From the NCBI GenBank assembly GCA_022605405.1, contig JABYQQ010000006.1, forward strand, positions 558,001-622,000: a stretch of DNA of 64,000 nucleotides, read 5' to 3'. Shown here piece after piece: positions 12,639 through 25,070 of this stretch (positions within the stretch are counted from its first letter, which is position 1; the number at the start of each line of letters is the position of its first letter). This DNA comes from Earliella scabrosa. Its lineage: Eukaryota > Basidiomycota > Agaricomycetes > Polyporales > Polyporaceae. Both the position numbers and the translations under genes were made by a program. The notes under the pieces are model-generated. The model saw nothing but the letters and a program-made list of their open reading frames with translations, had not been told where the DNA came from and ran no database searches.

Positions 12639-13368
12639 GGCGGTGGGCGAGATAGGTCTAGGAAGGGGTGGTCGATGTTTGATGATAGACTATTGTTGCC
12701 CTGTGTACCCTAGATATTTATGCACGCTGGGAGCGCTAGTGATGGCTCCAAGTTACCTTTGTGAGCATGCTTCGAAGCTTCACTCTTGATGAGGTTACTC
12801 CGATGCACTGTGCACGTGGTCAGGTTTGCTGGCGAATCTGAGATGCCAGTCTGGAGGAAGAGCCATAAAAATGCGAGGCCCTGAGGGATGTACCATCCAA
12901 GTCGAGTCGAGGGGCGTTGGAATGTGATCCTCACACATGATGACTGCTCGACAATCATCCAGTGTCTCAAGAATATTGAAGATAGAAAGGAGAGTAGGGC
13001 ACGATATCGCGTTTAGAATGTTGGTAGGCTTACGAACATAGACGTTGGACTTGGATTTGCGTCACCAGAGTACCGTAGGTATAGCCTTGATTGCGAGACC
13101 TCTTGTCACTAAGGCTTGCCAAGCGCGCAGGCGCCATAGTTTGCGACGAAGACGAGTGTGATATAAGCTTGATTTCGAAGAGTAAGAGACTCAGTGTCGC
13201 GCGTAGGTCCCAGGCGACCGCGAACTCGGAGATGTCGTCGGGAGGCAAGGCGGAGGCGCGCTAAACGGGTAAGGCGTTGTGACTGCGTGACGGTCACACC
13301 ACCACGCGTTGAGACGCGACGCCCAGCGACTGAGTTGTCTTCACCCCCCACCACCGTCGTCGGCGACG
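12639..13368. promoter_or_regulatory. Intergenic region upstream of the Num1-like gene
   Basis: It separates the divergent start codons of the adenylation fragment (-) and the Num1-like gene (+) and should contain both promoters. No distinct element stands out. The 40 bp before the 13369 ATG are C-rich (CACCCCCCACCACC), typical of a fungal 5' leader. Confidence 0.4.
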
Positions 13369-16300
13369 ATGGCCACCTTCTCCGACGGCGGCGACGTGGC
13401 CGCCATGGCCGACTATGATACCCAGGGCAACATGCGCCTCCATCTCCAGACGCTCCTCGACAGCAAGGAAAAGCAACTCCAATCGGCAGCTACGCTCGGT
13501 CACCAGCTGCTGGCCCAGCGCATGGAACTGGAGGAGCGGATTAAGCAGATGCAGGACTTGGAGCTCGACGGTACTGGAAGCGACGACGGTCTCGACGGTA
13601 GTATACGCGACAAGTATCGCGAACTCGCCGATGCGATCAAGGCTTGGGACACGGAGAACGAACAGTTGACGAGTGTGTTTGGGTCCAAGGTGAGTGGCAA
13701 CCTTGTTCAACGTCCGCCCCCGCCGCCCAACCCGGTTTCATTAGCCCACGAATGGTGTCCATGCTCCCGCCTCCCGTCACGCAGAGCCATCCCGGAATGA
13801 ACATGAACGGTCAAAGGGCGCTGCTGCGGGCCCGTCTGCCGCCCAGTCGTCTCGGCGAGCCAAAAACGCTGCTCATCGCGCGGATGATGTCGGTGAGTGC
13901 TCAATCCTTGTTGTCAGTTCCACTTTCGCCGCCGGAGTCGTGGAGCACGGTCGTCCGTCTATACCCGAGCAGAAGCACTCGTCTCTCGCATGGCAACGGA
14001 GCAACGGAGATGAGACTGCAGACCGCTGGCTCAATTTAGCTGAGACACTCAGTCCGTCCCTGAAATTTGCGTGAGCGAAGACAACATGAGGCAATGCTCT
14101 GCCGAAATGAAAGCCGAAACGGGTGCTCTGCGGCGGTGTTGACTTCCATGCCTCGCTGCTCGTTCTGTCTTTCTGACAACAGTTCGGAACCTGCCGCTGA
14201 CGATGTATACCAGAATTTGCCTTCGAAATCGGAAGCGGGCTTCTTACAGAGGTTAGGCGGTTGCAGAGTCTGTTGGGCGAACGAGACAAGGCGATCCAAG
14301 ACATGAAGGAGGAGAAGGACGATCTGGAGAAGACTTTGGACAACCTCCGGTCAGCTCTTCGGGAACAAGAGCAGTCTGCAGACAAGTTCAAGGAGGAGAA
14401 CTGGAACCTTGAGGTCACTCTCCAGGAGCTTCGCACGCAAGTCGCGGATTCTCAGGCAACGGCACAACGTCTTGAGGGCGAGAACAAACGTCTGACGCGT
14501 CTCCTCACGCAAACCCGCGAGACCGCAGACCAGCACAAGAACGAGGCGGAACGCCAGCAAACTGCATACGAGGAGTTGAAGGCCAAGCATGAGACTGACG
14601 TCGCTCACGCTCGCAAGCAGGCCGCGAGCCTCCAGCGTGACAAGTCCGACTTACAGCAGGCCCTTGACTCCATGAAGTCTGAAATGCAGAAGGCCAGCCG
14701 ACGTCTACCTCGCTTTGGTTCTCCCCTCACTCCCAACGGTGTTGCTGCATCTGAGGTTGTCACTCCCGCCGACCAGGATGATGACGATGTTTTCAGTGCT
14801 GCTGGCGCATCGACGCATACGCGCAAGAAGCTGGATAACTCTGGTCTTTTCCCTCCTGACTTCGACTTTGCCGACGAATCCCCCGACCCGTCCCCGTCCA
14901 GGCCGTTCCTCGCTCCCAACCACCCGACGAACGAGATCGAGGCCCTCCAACAGCGGCTTGCGCACGCGCAACGCCAGATCAACACACTCAAGAGTACGTT
15001 GCAGCGCGAGAAGGAGCTTCGAATGGATTACCGACGCAAACTCGAGGCTTCACCGGGCTTCGCGATCGAGGAGGAAGAGGACGAAACTATCGAGGAGGCT
15101 GATGCAGAGAAGCCGAAGGCGCGCCTCACCCCGTACCGCTCAGGACGGGGCCGTGGGCGCGGCCGCGGCCGCGGTGGACTTACTCTCATTCAACGTCTCG
15201 GCATGGCGCAGCATAGTCCTGCATCGGATTTCGGTGACGACGTTGACCCCGATGCTTCACCCGTACCTGCCGTCCCTCCGATTCCTGCTGAGTTCCGGTC
15301 GGACGAGGGTCTGGAGGATGAGGAGGAACCAGATCTGCAAGCTTCCCCATCCCCCGCCGTACCATCAAACCGCACGAGCGTGGATGGTATGGACCCAGCG
15401 TTCGCCAACATCCTTCGTCGGTCCGCGTCTGCCGGCTCTATGACAAGCGGGAGCCCACTGCGCCAGAGCGTGCTCGCTCGTGGCGGTCGCGGTGGCACTC
15501 TCCCTCGCTCCCGGCGTGGCGGCGGCGTTGCATATCAGGAAGCGCGCCCGCCATCACTCGTTGGCCAACCGGAGGCACTCTCCGCGGAGCTTGGGTTCGG
15601 TATGATGGAGCCCGAGCCGGTCTCTGTGATCGCGGACGACTTGCAGCAAGAGTTGGCCGCCGTTGAGACCGTCGAGTTCGGTGTACAGACTGACTTCGAG
15701 GAACCACCGCCACCGCCACCGCCCGTCATTCAAATCATCTCGCCCTCGACCTCTGAGATGGCGATCCAGGTCGACCCTGAGCCGGAGCCCGTTATCTCCA
15801 CGTCAGAAGTCTCGCTGCAGACCGAGGCTGAGATTGTCCCCTCTCACTCGGATGCGGAGATTCAGGCTGAGGTGGAAGAGGTCCCAGCGCCTGTTGTGCC
15901 CTCGCCGACGTTCTCTGCGGCGGAGGTGCAAACCATCGCCCCCTCGGTCTCCAACGCCGAGATGCAGACCACGCCCGAGCCTACGCCTGTGGCTCCGACA
16001 ATGGTTGACATGGACGTCCAGACACAGACGCAAGAGACCCCCGCCATCACCCCTGCTGCAGCGTTCGCACAAGAGGTTCGTGCCGCGGACCTGTCTCGCA
16101 GCTCAAGCCAAGAATCCGGGGAGACGACCATTCTTGCGCGCCGCCCATCAGCGTTACCCCTCGACGACAGAGACATGCTCGACGACGAGGATGACGGCGC
16201 GACCGAGACTGGTTCGATCTTCGGCGAGACGACGCAGACGGAGGACTTCACGGACGCTCACAGCATCCCGATGACGCCCACGGACTCGGCGAGCGACTAC

Positions 16301-18902
16301 CACTCGATCATGACCGTCTCGGACGCGGACTACTCCGACTCGGGCAGTGACGACGAGAGCATCAAGGCGTCGCGCATCCAGAGCAGGGCCGACAATGTCT
16401 CTGCGATGTCCTCGACCGCTTCGATTCCTCTGCAGGCGTCGACCAGTGTGCCTGTACCCGAACCAGAGCCGGAGCCTGTGGTGCCGAAGCCAACGTACGA
16501 GTCCAAGGAGATCGGGACGGATCCTATTCCTGAACCGCCGCCTGTGGAGACGGCCGATGAAGGCATCCAGGTTGACCCTCCACCAGAGCCTGAGCCCGAG
16601 CCTGTCGTCGCACAAGCTGAGCCTGTAGCCGAGCCCGAGCCCGAGCCCGTTCCGGAACCCGTTCCAGAGCCTGTCCCGGAACCCAAGCCGGAGATGAAGG
16701 AGATGTCCATTCAGACAGACGAGTGGGTCCCACCGCCACCGCCTGTGCCTCCTGCCGCTCCTGCCGCTCCGGTTCCAGCTCAAGCTCCTGCTGTAACGCC
16801 CGCCACGACTCCTGCCGTTGTCCCCGTCCCTATCCCCACTTCTGCGCCGAGTACATCCAATGCGTCGTCCACCGCACCTGCTGCAGCTGCCGCCGTCGCT
16901 GCCGTCGCCGCAAACGCGGTGCCCACCGTCTTCCGCGTCGGCCCGAGCTCTCAGCAGTTCCAGTTCATCCCTCCTTCGTCCACTGCTCCTTCATCCCCGC
17001 CCCCGGCGCCATCGTCATCCGTTGCCGCTCCCTCTCCCTCGCCAAACACCACCATCCGGGACGCGAATGCGACATTCATTGCCCGCCCTCGCACGTCGCA
17101 CTCCGACAGGCGACAGTCCATCGAGTCGACGCTCTCGTCTGTCCTGGACGACGTCGTCAACCGCTCGCGCACGCCATCGATGTTGCCGAACATTGACAAG
17201 TCGCGACCGCCGATGATGGTGCTGCCCCCTCCCCCTCGGCAGCCTCCGCCTCCAAACAGCATGTTGCCTCCTCCGTTCATTCCCGAGAAGAGGATGTCCC
17301 ACGACATGCCTCCTCCGCGCCCCTCATCACCACCGCCTCCAGAACTCATCCAGCGCGCGACCACTCCAAGCTTGGGTATCCCCGGCCGTGGTACCATCGG
17401 TCGCGCTCATGGTGCTTCCATGCCGCCCTCCCAGCAAGGCCTTCGTCAGCCCCCGTCAACAAGCAGCTTCCGCTCCGCAGCTGCCGCGGCTGCTCGGGCG
17501 CCGCTCTCCAGTCCCTCGGCGCTATCGTTCAACCTTCGCGACCGCGAGCGGCGCGAGCTGTCGTCTGCCTCACTGCACTCCGGCGGGCAGAGTGTTGGCT
17601 CTCAGCGCTCGTCGATCTCGTCCGAGCAGCACTTCGAGAGCCACATGCGCCGGCACAGCCAGGCCGACGGACTCACTGTGCAGGACCGCACCGCGGAGGT
17701 CATGGAGGGCCGGAGCGGGCCCGCGTCGACGGATCCGACGATCATCCATGCGATCACGCAGACGATGATTGGGGAGTTCTTGTACAAGTACACGCGCCGT
17801 GCGATCGGCAAGGGCCATGGAGAGCGCAGACACAAGCGCTTCTTCTGGGTGCATCCATACACGCGCACACTCTACTGGAGCTCGGCGGATCCTGGCTCGT
17901 CCAATGTCACTGAGGCGAGTGCCAAGAGTGGTGAGTATCTAATGTTTGGGAGCAAGTCCGTGCGGATGATTTTCTGACGTATTGATCTAGCGTATATCGA
18001 GTCGGTACGTGCGGTCATGGACCCGAACCCGATGCCGCCTGGGATCCACCAGTACAGCATGATAGTGTCGACGCCCCAACGGGAGATGAAGTTCACTGCG
18101 CCCACGAAGGAGAGGCATGATATCTGGTACAATGTAAGCGACACACACTCGTTCTTGTCATGCTTTGTAATGACCATCTGTACAGGCCTTGCAATATCTC
18201 TTGACAAGGCCTGGCAACCAGCACATCGCTGGAGCGGCTAACGGTGGTCCGACGCCCATGAGCCCCATGTCCATGAATGGCGAGCTTCCTCCCGATGAGT
18301 ACCATGCGAACGTCATGTCAAGCCCCGACAGTCATCGCAGCGTACGGACTGGCCGGACAAACATCAGGGAGACCAACTGGAACCTCACCCCGCGCGGTCA
18401 AAGGAGTCGCTCGCAGATCTCACTGGGCGGTTCCATGGGCAAGCGGTCCGGCACCCCTGCTGCTGAGTATCTTCGGTGGGCGGAGGGCCCGAGTAGTCCG
18501 ACCAAGGACTACGAGCACGTTCTCGGTGGTCAGGACGACGAGGAACTGGACTTCGAGCTGCACGACGACACGCTGTCAGACGAGGGCTTCGAGGGGTTGG
18601 AGAACGTGCGCGCGTGCTGCGACGGTCGCCATACCGTCGGCCGTTCGGGGCGAATCGAGCACCATCATCACCACCACGACCACAATCACAACACCGGGAC
18701 GCAGAGGCGAGAGCCCTCGCGGGCAAGAGAGCAGCTCCTTGAACCGAACGCGATGGACATGCAGCGTCCGGTGTCCCCAGCATGGTCGTTCCGCTCTCGT
18801 GCGGGCAGCTCGACATCGCACGATGGCGCTGGTTTCTTCTCTAGATTCGGGACGCGGCGGTCGACGAGGACCGTGACGTCCGCTGCTGGGCATGATTCAT
18901 AG
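13369..18902 (+). CDS. Cortical anchor protein of the Num1/ApsA/Mcp5 type (coiled coil + PH domain)
   Basis: Family members sit at the plasma membrane and tether dynein and mitochondria, governing nuclear movement. Exon 1 is 13369-13689. Short exons follow (about 13819-13894 with AAQSSRRAKNAAHRADD, and about 13940-14028). The main exon is 14214-17930, then 17991-18133 and 18186-18902. The conserved N-terminal block EFAFEIGSGLLTEVRRLQ is followed by about 150 residues of heptad coiled coil (SLLGERDKAIQDMKEEKDDL onward). A long disordered centre carries an arginine/glycine run (about 15140-15180), repeated xQT/xQV motifs and Pro-Glu repeats (about 16590-16690). The C-terminal PH domain (IGEFLYKYTRRAIGKG, KRFFWVHPYTRTLYWSS, KFTAPTKERHDIWYNALQYL) matches the Mcp5-type PH that binds PI(4,5)P2. 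A histidine-rich run lies near 18660-18700. The exact junctions of the two small 5' exons are approximate. Confidence 0.88.
15680..16720 (+). other. Array of LC8-type QT/QV motifs inside the Num1-like protein
   Basis: Within about 350 residues the protein repeats a short Q-centred motif: GVQTD (15680-15694), AIQVD (15761-15775), SLQTE (15812-15826), EVQTI (15923-15937), EMQTT (about 15959-15973), DVQTQTQ (16013-16033), GIQVD (16562-16576) and SIQTD (16706-16720), all in disordered Pro/Glu/Ser-rich context. Known dynein light chain LC8 (DYNLL) anchors are TQT or GIQVD types, so these are candidate LC8 sites. Binding itself is inference. Confidence 0.6.
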
Positions 18903-19533
18903 TAGGGCCGTTGGTTGGTAGATTCCTCTTCGCTTCGTCTGTTCTCCCTGTCCCCTCCCTAAACCCTATATCCCCATCTCCGCTCACCCCTTCCCTTTAC
19001 GTACGACCCTAATCATCTTGTGCATGGGCATCGCGACCTGCAGGCCGCCGACCTACTACAATCTGATCACTGCTTTGTTATCATCGGTTATCGTGTGCTG
19101 CACAGCTCGTAACACTCCTTTATAATCGCGAGGTTCCTTCTGTTGTCTATGTTTCCCGCCTTGATTCTCACGACGACGACCTTCTCCGTTCCCTTCTCCC
19201 ACCTACCGCAGCGTGTACCCAGTTATTTTGTGCGATTACGCAGCAACCCAATCAAACGCTCCTTAAACTTCATTAACGTGACCATGGTGACCGTCGACCG
19301 AAAGCGCGGGATTACTCCATGCAGTGATTGCGTTCCTAGCTGGAGACAGCGTCGATTCTCGCACACGGCTGGCTTCTCGTGAGGTTCGCCGCGATGCTGT
19401 TCACCTTCGAGCGGAGTGTCGTACACACCGTGATCTGGCATACGACATCTAGCATCGACGGGCTCTTGTAGACGCGTCTACATCTTACACAGCACAGTGG
19501 CCCAATATGACAGCTGCACACCCTACCCTATAG
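18903..19533. other. Convergent intergenic region
   Basis: 3' flanks of the Num1-like gene (+) and of membrane-protein copy A (-). Nothing else is recognised. Confidence 0.5.
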
Positions 19534-21273
19534 CTACACAGCCTGGACCCCATCCTTCAGCTCGATTGCGGACACCCGATCTCGTAACGCGTACTCGTCG
19601 ACCTCAGCATCGCCGAACCGGCGCACGCTCCCCGAGTCGATGTGCACGACGCGCTCGAGGTCGATCGTGACGCCGATGGGGAGCGCCCCGTTCGGGCGCG
19701 CGGCGTAACTCGTTCTGTTTGCCCAGAACCGGGGCCCGTAGGTGCTGCTGGGTGTGCCTAGGCTAAAGGTGCCGCTCGTAGTCGTCGGTGAGGGACTTGG
19801 TTGGCGCGCGCGTACGATCAGCATGGAGAATATGATCGCCTGGACATAGTACCGGTGGTCAGTAAGGGACGGGCTCGCCCTGATCCCGAGAGACAAGACA
19901 CTCACGGCAACTGGTGGCAGCTGCCGGACAGTGAGAAACAAAGGATCGTGTCAGCGTTGTGAGAGGTGGAGTGACGACGACGTGAAGGGCACCGGAGCAC
20001 CAAGTAGCGGTTCGGCTGGATGGCGTGAGGAAGGGAAACGTACTGGGTCAAGGAATATGAACAGCGCGTTCGTTCCGACCGCGTCGGTGATGATGAGCAC
20101 CAGTAAGTGCGCACAGTATACACCCGCTGTAAGCGCCACGCGAGATACCGGTCAGGCAACGCGCTTGGAGGTCTGGAGCCTGCGTGACAGGATGGATGCT
20201 GGGGACTTACCGCTCTGGATGATGACCTCCAGTACGTGGCCTGTGTACGACCCGCCGTAATTCATCTCACGAGACGTACTGGATAAGCTTCGTGCCACTC
20301 TGTGGTTCGTGCGCCATATTTTCCAGCAGATGAGACCTTAGCCGATTCTGAGGTTAACGCACGCAGCATACAATGAAAACTGTGAAGCCGTACTCACCAG
20401 CACAAACAACGTTGATCAAGAAGGTGAGTACGAGGTAGTATTTGAGTCGGATGGTAATATCGCCCCGGATCAGGTTATCGCCAGGTTCCACGCGAAGCAG
20501 GGCGACGATCACCAAGACGCCTAGCGCTATTTGTGTCGTTCCACAATGCTCATATTAGCAGTCCACACTCTCACGCGAAGGAAGGTGTAAGAGAGTGCTC
20601 ACCAATGTTCGCCAGTATCGCGGCCACAGGGAAGACGATCACGAGAAAGTTGTGATTCCAGAGCACAAATGTCCGGTACACCTGACGCGAAGGTTCAGCG
20701 CGCGGTCTGCAACCAGGCACCGGGACGACCGGAGAAAACGCGAGGACTGAGAGGCCGAGAGAACAACCGAAAGAGGAAGGCGGTGGCAGAGCGGCGACTC
20801 ACGATTATAGCATCGGAGATGAGGGTGAGGATGATATTGAACGAGTTTTTTGCCGCTGCGAGCGGGTTTGCGGGATCTGCGAAGTAGGCCGTGGGATCTG
20901 GTCTCTGGTGCCCATGGACCCCAAAAGCTTCGTAGGTGCGTACAAGTGCCAGCACTTGATCCTAGGGGGTAGGGTCGAGAAGTCAGCGAAACGAAGCTGG
21001 ACACGAGTGTTCATAAGTGAAGGACGCACAGCGATTGTGGAGACAAAGATCAAGTAACAGGAGAAATGCAGCCAGAGGGATGACCGTTTTCCAGCCATGG
21101 TGCTTGTCCGAAACACGGAGATGCATCGCGGGAAGTAGCACAAGTACGCCCCTGACGAATGTAGGGTTGCTGAGCAACCTCATGATCGCCTGTGACATTG
21201 GGCACATACCTGTGGCGATGAGCTGAAACCAGAGTCCGATAAGCTCGGCATTCTCGACGCTAATGTCGCCCAT
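19534..21273 (-). CDS. Multi-pass membrane protein, tandem copy A
   Basis: A minus-strand gene of about ten short exons. It starts MGDISVENAELIGLWFQL at 21273 and ends DGVQAV at 19534. In order I read GAYLCYFPRCISVFRTST, KRSSLWLHFSCYLIFVSTIAV, DQVLALVRTYEAFGVHG, NSFNIILTLISDAIIV, YRTFVLWNHNFLVIVFPVAA, a helix with LGVLVIVALLRVEPGDNL, YYLVLTFLINVVCAG, AGVYCAHLLVLIITDAVGTN and AIIFSMLIVRARQ. That gives about seven hydrophobic helices and a cytosolic-type tail containing IGVTIDLERVVHIDS. The layout resembles uncharacterised Agaricomycete seven-helix membrane proteins. I cannot assign a ligand or transport role. Two paralogs follow on the same strand, and copy C is the closer match. Confidence 0.75.
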
Positions 21274-22865
21274 GACCCGGAATGCGTGAGGGACTCTGTG
21301 GCGGAGAAGGCGGGGAAACGAGGTCGTACGAGCATCGGCCGTGGTACTTGTACAGTTCACGTCGGCCGTCCGACACGGGTGCTGTGCAAGGGGCACACCG
21401 ATTTGAGCATGGCGAGCGCGGACCTGAAGAAGGATGGTAGACAGCAGGGAAGATGGGTGGACATGGGCGTTATGGCATCTTTGGCAGGCGCGAGCGCTGT
21501 GAACGCGAAGTTCTCAAGCGATAAGGATAGGTCCGGCCTCGGAGCCGCATTACAACCCCTCGTCTCTCTCCCTCTCTGTCGTAAGGAAAGTCTGTTCAGT
21601 CTGTTCAACGGTAAGAGGCTATCAACATAAGATGGCAAGAAGTCCGAGAAGAGCACTTGGAAGAGTTCATCTCTGGCCATGTCTCCCAGAGATGCGATGT
21701 GGATATTCGGCTTTGCTACTTCAACCTGGATGCTGTGGTCGACCTGGATGGGCGGTACAATGGTGGGAATACATATACGCTGAGCTCGCCACTCCCGATC
21801 GTCATCGACGTCGCTTTTGGCGTCGATACACGAATTCGGTGCATACATTCCCTGATGGAGGTGCGCTGTGAGGCTGTTTCATGACCACTTTGGCAAGATA
21901 ACGATGTATGCACGAACAGTATTGGATGGTATGTGGATGCCGCCAAAGCAAAGGCACAATCACGATGTACAAACACCTCGACTGCGCAGCCGTTGTGCCA
22001 TTGGGATGGGGGTACGGTGGGCCATGCCTGGTACGCTTGTGGGCACTTAGTAGCAGATGAGAGCATCTGATATAAATCGGCCGTAGTATAAGGCCGTATA
22101 GTCTGAGAAGTGAGCAACAACTTGCCGGATCGATAAACAAGAACGTATGGACGGGATTGCCACTGCACCTTGAATCGCGACATATATATGTGACGAATTC
22201 ACCGAGTTGATGTGGCGAGGGCCGATGCTGCCACTGTGCCGTCGTTCCAACTTCCTGGGCGCATCTCCGGGATTCGACGCTGAAGGTATGACCAAGTAAT
22301 GAGTTGACATGATTCGATGCTCAAGGTCTGGGTCAAGGGTACAAGGTCTCCTAAGGAGTTACAGGCGTTGCCACGTGGCAACTGAGCGCTTGTCCACGTC
22401 CATCACCTCCCTGAAGATGCCTTCAAGTTGGTGTTAACAGTCATACCTAAACCGTGACGTTCGACTTCGAATCTTGGACCATCGCCCGCTTATTCAGGTT
22501 GGTTGACTTCTGTCGCGGAGGAAACGAGCGGATGGTGTCAGAAGGTAAAGAAGGTAAGTAGTAAGTACTACTACTTAGTCTGCCACTCGCGGTAGGATAC
22601 ATAGGTTAACGCAATCAACACCGAGTGCAAGCTGTCACTTCATGATGAGCATCCCAGTCTTATGCATACATCCACAACGTCCGAACGGTCTGATTAGTCC
22701 TAGGAGTGAGTATCAAGTTGAGTCCGCTCGATACCAGCGATCGACCTGAGGAGAGGCTCCCGTGACCATGACCAGCTCACAGTCACCAAACACCGGCAGC
22801 TCAACGCGTTGATTGCTATCGTTCTCTCTCGTTGTCCATTCTGCCATTGGACCACCGACGTAGCG
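21274..22865. other. Intergenic between membrane-protein copies A and B
   Basis: No gene is recognised. A near-perfect palindrome of about 25 bp (AAGTAGTAAGTACTACTACTT) sits at about 22556-22577 and could form a hairpin. The 600 bp next to 21274 should contain the promoter of copy A. Confidence 0.4.
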
Positions 22866-24452
22866 TCATAATGGTATGCTCCGCGATTCACGGCGCATGG
22901 CGGGCTCTGGATCAATACTTGTTCCAGTAGGCTCGTCCAGCAAGTGCCGTGTCCTCTGACAAGCTGACCCATTTACGTGGCAGGCGCATAGTCGTACCGC
23001 GTCGTTTTCAGTACCAAGATCGGGGACTGTCAATATAGAATGCGGGCGACGGGCACGTACGAGCAGCATTGAAAAGACGATCGCCTTGTAGGGCCCGGTG
23101 CAGGATCCATCAAGAGAGGTAAGGACGGAAGGACGGTACTATCGTTTTTGGATGGAGACTCACCGCGCAAGAGGGGAGCTACCAGAAGACCGGGTCAGTA
23201 CCGATATCAGGCAAGCACGATGAAAAGCCACGAGGGAGAGACGTACGGGATCAAGGAAGACAAACATCACGTTTGTTCCTATAGCTTCAGTGATGATCAG
23301 CGCGAGTAGGTGCGCACAGTAGAAACCCGCTGTATAAGTGGTGTGGTATGTGTCATTGGTGATATATCTCGATCGTGCTCAGGTGCCGCGAACTCACCGC
23401 TCTGTATGATGATATCTAAGACATGGGCCGTGTATGAGCATTGAGATGACGCTGAACCCGAGTCCATAGGGAGGGTAGTTATGCGCTGAACCTCGGAGGA
23501 TGTTCGCCATATCCTCCAACAGATAAGGCCTGGAATTGTTCAAATTCAATTGGTGCCACGAGTCCTGAACCCGACTGGGAGAAGGACCTCACCGGAGCAA
23601 ACGACGTTGACGATGAACGTAAGCAGGAGGTAGTATCGAAGACGTATGGTGAGTGTGCCACTCTGGAAGAGATCCGCTCCAACTGCAACGCGGATGAGAG
23701 CTTCGAGTGTGAGAACCCCCAGCGCTACTAGGCCACAGGTTTATCGGTATGATGCATGTCAAGTGATGCGAGGACGTACCGATGTTCGCGACTACTGCAG
23801 CCATAGGGAAGACGACGATGTATACGTTGCAACTCCACACAATATAGGTGCGGTAAACCTGTCGTGAAATGCTCAGTGGCGATGCTGCACCTCCATGGAC
23901 GGGATCTGTGCATGTCAAGGCACGGCCACTCTCCACATCCCTAACGTAGATTCGCGACACAGGAAAGCGCTCACTTACCATGATCGCGTCAGATGTGAGA
24001 GTCAGGACGACCTTGAGAGAGTTCTTTGCCGCAGTGATTGAGTCCGTCGGAGCGTCGAAGGATGTCAAGGGATCCCGGGGCGTACCCGCATGGACACCGT
24101 ACACTTGATAGGCGCGGACAAGGGAAAAGGTCTGGTCCTAAACGTGGATTAGTCGTCATACTCTCCAGGTACAGAAGCAGGATGAGGTTGGGGCATACCA
24201 CGATTGCCGAAAGAAATATCAGGCACCAAGCCAGGTGAAGCCAGATCAACCGCTGATTCGACGTGTTGCTCCTCCTGAAGAGCAGTATCCATTGAGGGAG
24301 GTAGGTCAGGGAGACTCCTATCGAAAGCGGGAGCGGTCAGCTCCGCCAAAATACCAGTCCTTGAGAAAGTCAATGAAGACCCTACCGGTGGCAAGAAGTT
24401 GGAGACAAACTCCAATCATCTGTGCGTTCGCAATGTTGACAATGTCGTTCAT
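22866..24452 (-). CDS. Multi-pass membrane protein, tandem copy B (divergent)
   Basis: Same exon order as copies A and C: MNDIVNIANAQMIGVCLQLL at the start (24452), then NQRLIWLHLAWCLIFLSAIV, DQTFSLVRAYQVYGVHAG, NSLKVVLTLTSDAIMV, YRTYIVWSCNVYIVVFPMAA, VALGVLTLEALIRVAVGADL, YYLLLTFIVNVVCSG, AGFYCAHLLALIITEAIGTN and AIVFSMLLVRARRPHS. The helices are kept but the sequence has diverged more than between A and C. The cytosolic tail is unlike the other two: it lacks the IGVTIDLERVVH block and ends in DPEPAMRRESRSIPL at 22866. It could be a neofunctionalised or decaying copy. No frame break is visible in the exons I can read. Confidence 0.65.
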
Positions 24453-25070
24453 GCTACAGTACTGGAGAGCGGACCACCTGCAGCGAGGCGACTTGGATGT
24501 TATGTGCGAGAGAAGTGAGTCAGATACTCGAAAGGTATAAACGGACCCGTCTACCAATGCGGTGTGACACTGGCAGCTATCCTGATACCTGATCACCGCG
24601 TCCGCGACACGCCCGGTGCAATACATCCCCGAAACTGCGGGTTTCGAGTCGCATCGCATCGATGTGCGCGTTTGTAGCCTGTTGGGCTTACAGCAGTGTT
24701 GAGCGGACCCAGTCCTGGTTTGCGTATGCGGTCGCTGTCACTGCTACGGTGCGCACCGGGTTGATGGTTTTGACCAGACAGATGTGAAGAGCTCTGTGAG
24801 AGTTGAGCAGTGGTAGAATATTGAACCGCTGATTGTATATCTGATTAAGAGGTAGAGCTGTATCGCAGACGTGGACTGATAAGAAAATTGAATTGAGTAA
24901 GCATGGTCTCGGTGAGCTAGACTGAGACCCGGCGCGTGCTCGCCACACTCTATTCACTGATCACACCAGATCTATAGGCTATAAGTAGGTATGGGCTCGA
25001 GTAGACTTGATCGTACAACAACTCACAGTAGATCCACCACCTACAAGTGCCAGGATTTCAGGTTTCAACC
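24453..25070. other. Intergenic between membrane-protein copies B and C
   Basis: Promoter and leader of copy B and 3' flank of copy C. A minus-strand frame at 24688-24957 shows no recognisable features and is not called. Confidence 0.4.

Noticed and set aside
14351..16783. Long antisense frames under the Num1-like gene
   Set aside because: They mirror GC-rich codon use of the real gene and are low-complexity (Gly/Arg/His).
22556..22577. Palindrome AAGTAGTA...TACTACTT between membrane-protein copies A and B
   Set aside because: Could be a hairpin or protein site but is isolated, with no duplication or gene start near it; not enough for a finding.
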